From Pseudoflavonifractor gallinarum (lineage in GTDB: Bacteria > Bacillota > Clostridia > Oscillospirales > Oscillospiraceae): a DNA stretch of 64,000 bases. Position numbers and translations under genes: made by a program. Location: NCBI RefSeq assembly GCF_014982855.1, contig NZ_JADCKF010000004.1:186001-250000 (forward strand). Reading direction: 5' to 3'. Of the stretch, positions 63,305 through 64,000 are shown piece by piece (within the stretch, counting starts at the first letter, position 1; the number at the start of each line of letters is the position of its first letter). The notes under the pieces were generated by a model. The model made no database searches. It was not told the DNA's origin and saw only the letters and a list, made by a program, of their open reading frames with translations.

Positions 63305-63583
63305 GGCAAGACCGCACACCGACCTTTGAAGTTTCCGTTCTGTCCGTTACCCTGGCAGCCGGCTCAGGAGCGGGAGTCCCGCGGCACACGGCGCATTCCG
63401 CTTAGTGCTGCTTGGTTCCCCACCTGACACGGTTCACGGGGCCCCGTTGCGCGGGACCGATCCATCATCGCTGCTTACCTGGGTCAGACGACACAACGAA
63501 AATCCGGGGGCCGGGATTCATCCCTGCTGTAGCGGATTGCAGGTACAGGGCACCGCTATCTCCCCAACTAGTGCGGCCTTGCC
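63305..63583 (-). ncRNA. ffs: Signal recognition particle RNA, large Firmicutes type
   Basis: The Alu-domain stretch GTGCCCTGTACCTGCAATCC and the following CAGCAGGG nearly match the Bacillus scRNA. The ends pair over 13 bp (GGCAAGGCCGCAC with GTGCGGTCTTGCC, one G-U). The S-domain hairpin carries TGTCAGGTGGGGAACC with the GGAA loop and AAGCAGCA opposite. About 279 nt. It guides membrane proteins to the translocon with Ffh. Confidence 0.95.
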
Positions 63584-63631
63584 GTAGGCCGGGCAATGGA
63601 CGCCCGTGCATTCGGAAAGCTCGTATTTGTT

Positions 63632-63660
63632 ATCATACATCATTTCCCCCAAATTAGCAA
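63632..63660 (-). promoter_or_regulatory. Promoter of the SRP RNA gene
   Basis: On the minus strand, -35 TTGCTA (63655-63660), 17-nt spacer, -10 TATGAT (63632-63637), about 50 nt before the mature 5' end. Confidence 0.75.
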
Positions 63661-63690
63661 TATCGCTTTTTTATTTTTTTCAAAAAACTC

Positions 63691-63718
63691 TTTACATTTC
63701 GAAAATTCATGCTATAAT
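63691..63718 (+). promoter_or_regulatory. Sigma-A promoter of the tRNA unit
   Basis: TTTACA (63691-63696), 16-nt spacer, TATAAT (63713-63718). It reads through the tRNA remnant to tRNA-Ala; no separate promoter is seen between them. Confidence 0.85.
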
Positions 63719-63732
63719 ATTTCATGGTCATA

Positions 63733-63756
63733 GGCCTGTAGCGCAGCTGGGAGCGC
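63733..63756 (+). pseudogene. 5' part of a broken tRNA gene
   Basis: GCCTGTAGCGCAGCTGGGAG and the following CGC have the acceptor, TA, and D-arm layout (GCGC-AGCTGGGA-GCGC) of a tRNA, but the sequence then changes to AAAGGGTTCGG and no anticodon arm, T arm or CCA end follows. Confidence 0.65.
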
Positions 63757-63833
63757 AAAGGGTTCGGTTTTCTGCCTCATCTATAATTTCATATTGCTTT
63801 ATTCTTCTGTTCCGCTTTTGGAACTGTTGATTT

Positions 63834-63910
63834 GGGCCCGTAGCTCAGTCTGGGAGAGCGTACGGTTCGCATCCGTAAGGTCGAGGGTTCGATCCCCTTC
63901 GGGTCCACCA
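63834..63910 (+). tRNA. tRNA-Ala (anticodon CGC)
   Basis: All arms fold: acceptor GGGCCCG/CGGGTCC with the G3-U70 alanine identity pair, D arm, anticodon stem TACGG/CCGTA with loop TTCGCAT, T arm GAGGG/CCCTT region, and encoded CCA end. The anticodon CGC reads GCG. Confidence 0.96.
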
Positions 63911-63911
63911 C

Positions 63912-63949
63912 ACTCGGGAGATCTCGTTTTGAGATCTCCCGAGTTTTTT
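63912..63949 (+). terminator. Terminator of the tRNA unit
   Basis: A 14-bp stem ACTCGGGAGATCTC / GAGATCTCCCGAGT with a 5-nt loop and a T-run. Nothing further is recognised to the window end. Confidence 0.93.
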
Positions 63950-64000
63950 CATGCTTTCAGGATGCACGATAGTACACACTCTTGTCCCCTTCCGGATGTA

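Overview
The window looks like a chromosome segment of a GC-rich, low-redundancy Clostridia, most likely a gut Oscillospirales bacterium of the Flavonifractor/Lawsonibacter/Intestinimonas type. The basis is strong GGAGG ribosome sites, sigma-A promoters, a large Firmicutes-type SRP RNA beside dnaX, a T-box leader on alaS, a GlgC/GlgD pair, YtrA-type GntR/ABC modules and very GC-rich codon use. The genus is an inference. Almost everything is chromosomal core or common accessory content; no prophage, transposase, CRISPR array or rRNA operon is visible.

Layout. 1-1.9 kb: end of dnaK, then dnaJ. 1.9-5.2 kb: membrane PMT-type glycosyltransferase, PHP phosphatase, rpiB. 5.3-8.9 kb (minus): small unknown gene, polar amino-acid ABC transporter, mobA. 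9-10.2 kb: D,D-carboxypeptidase. 10.3-19.5 kb: a full glycogen locus glgB-C-D-A-P. 19.5-21.5 kb (minus): GntR/ABC module with a clear operator. 21.8-22.8 kb (minus): a double-OB SSB-like gene and a small gene. 22.9-25.9 kb (minus): TrpXYZ-like ABC transporter. 25.9-28.5 kb: WecG/TagA transferase, thymidylate kinase, DJ-1 protein, 5-formyl-THF cyclo-ligase. 28.6 kb: a Cys-rich small membrane protein. 28.9-33.4 kb: mltG, U32 peptidase, acyltransferase, small anchored protein. 33.4-37.3 kb: T-box, alaS, HIT protein, cdd. 37.4-42.9 kb: MATE, topB, GNAT, pepT. 43-46.3 kb: hydrolase, DUF378 protein, second GntR/ABC module. 46.4-49.4 kb: csoR and a copper ATPase fused to a CopZ domain. 49.5-53 kb: 8-oxoguanine-deaminase-like amidohydrolase, MATE, GNAT. 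53-60.9 kb (minus): nucleoside ABC transporter with its BMP lipoprotein, deoC, ferredoxin-type DUF362 protein, YoaK protein. 61-63.6 kb (minus): ybaB, dnaX, SRP RNA. 63.7-63.95 kb: tRNA remnant and tRNA-Ala(CGC).

The genes suggest a heterotroph that stores glycogen, imports amino acids and nucleosides, and recycles deoxynucleosides (nucleoside importer, deoC, cdd, deaminase, tmk).

The most striking unexplained feature is a family of non-coding repeats, three copies here (21514-21806 minus, 30208-30500 plus, 44269-44560 plus), each 292-293 nt. Each copy is an ordered chain of about six hairpins bounded by two GC-rich hairpins that match each other within a copy but differ between copies. Each lies 11-21 nt after a stop codon, in the orientation of that gene. 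Some internal stems change on both sides between copies, which points to selection on structure. I do not recognise the family. Other notable items are histone-H1-like basic tails on both GlgB and GlgA, a CopA-CopZ fusion that keeps an internal CopZ start with its own ribosome site, and a Cys-rich insertion in the DnaK tail.
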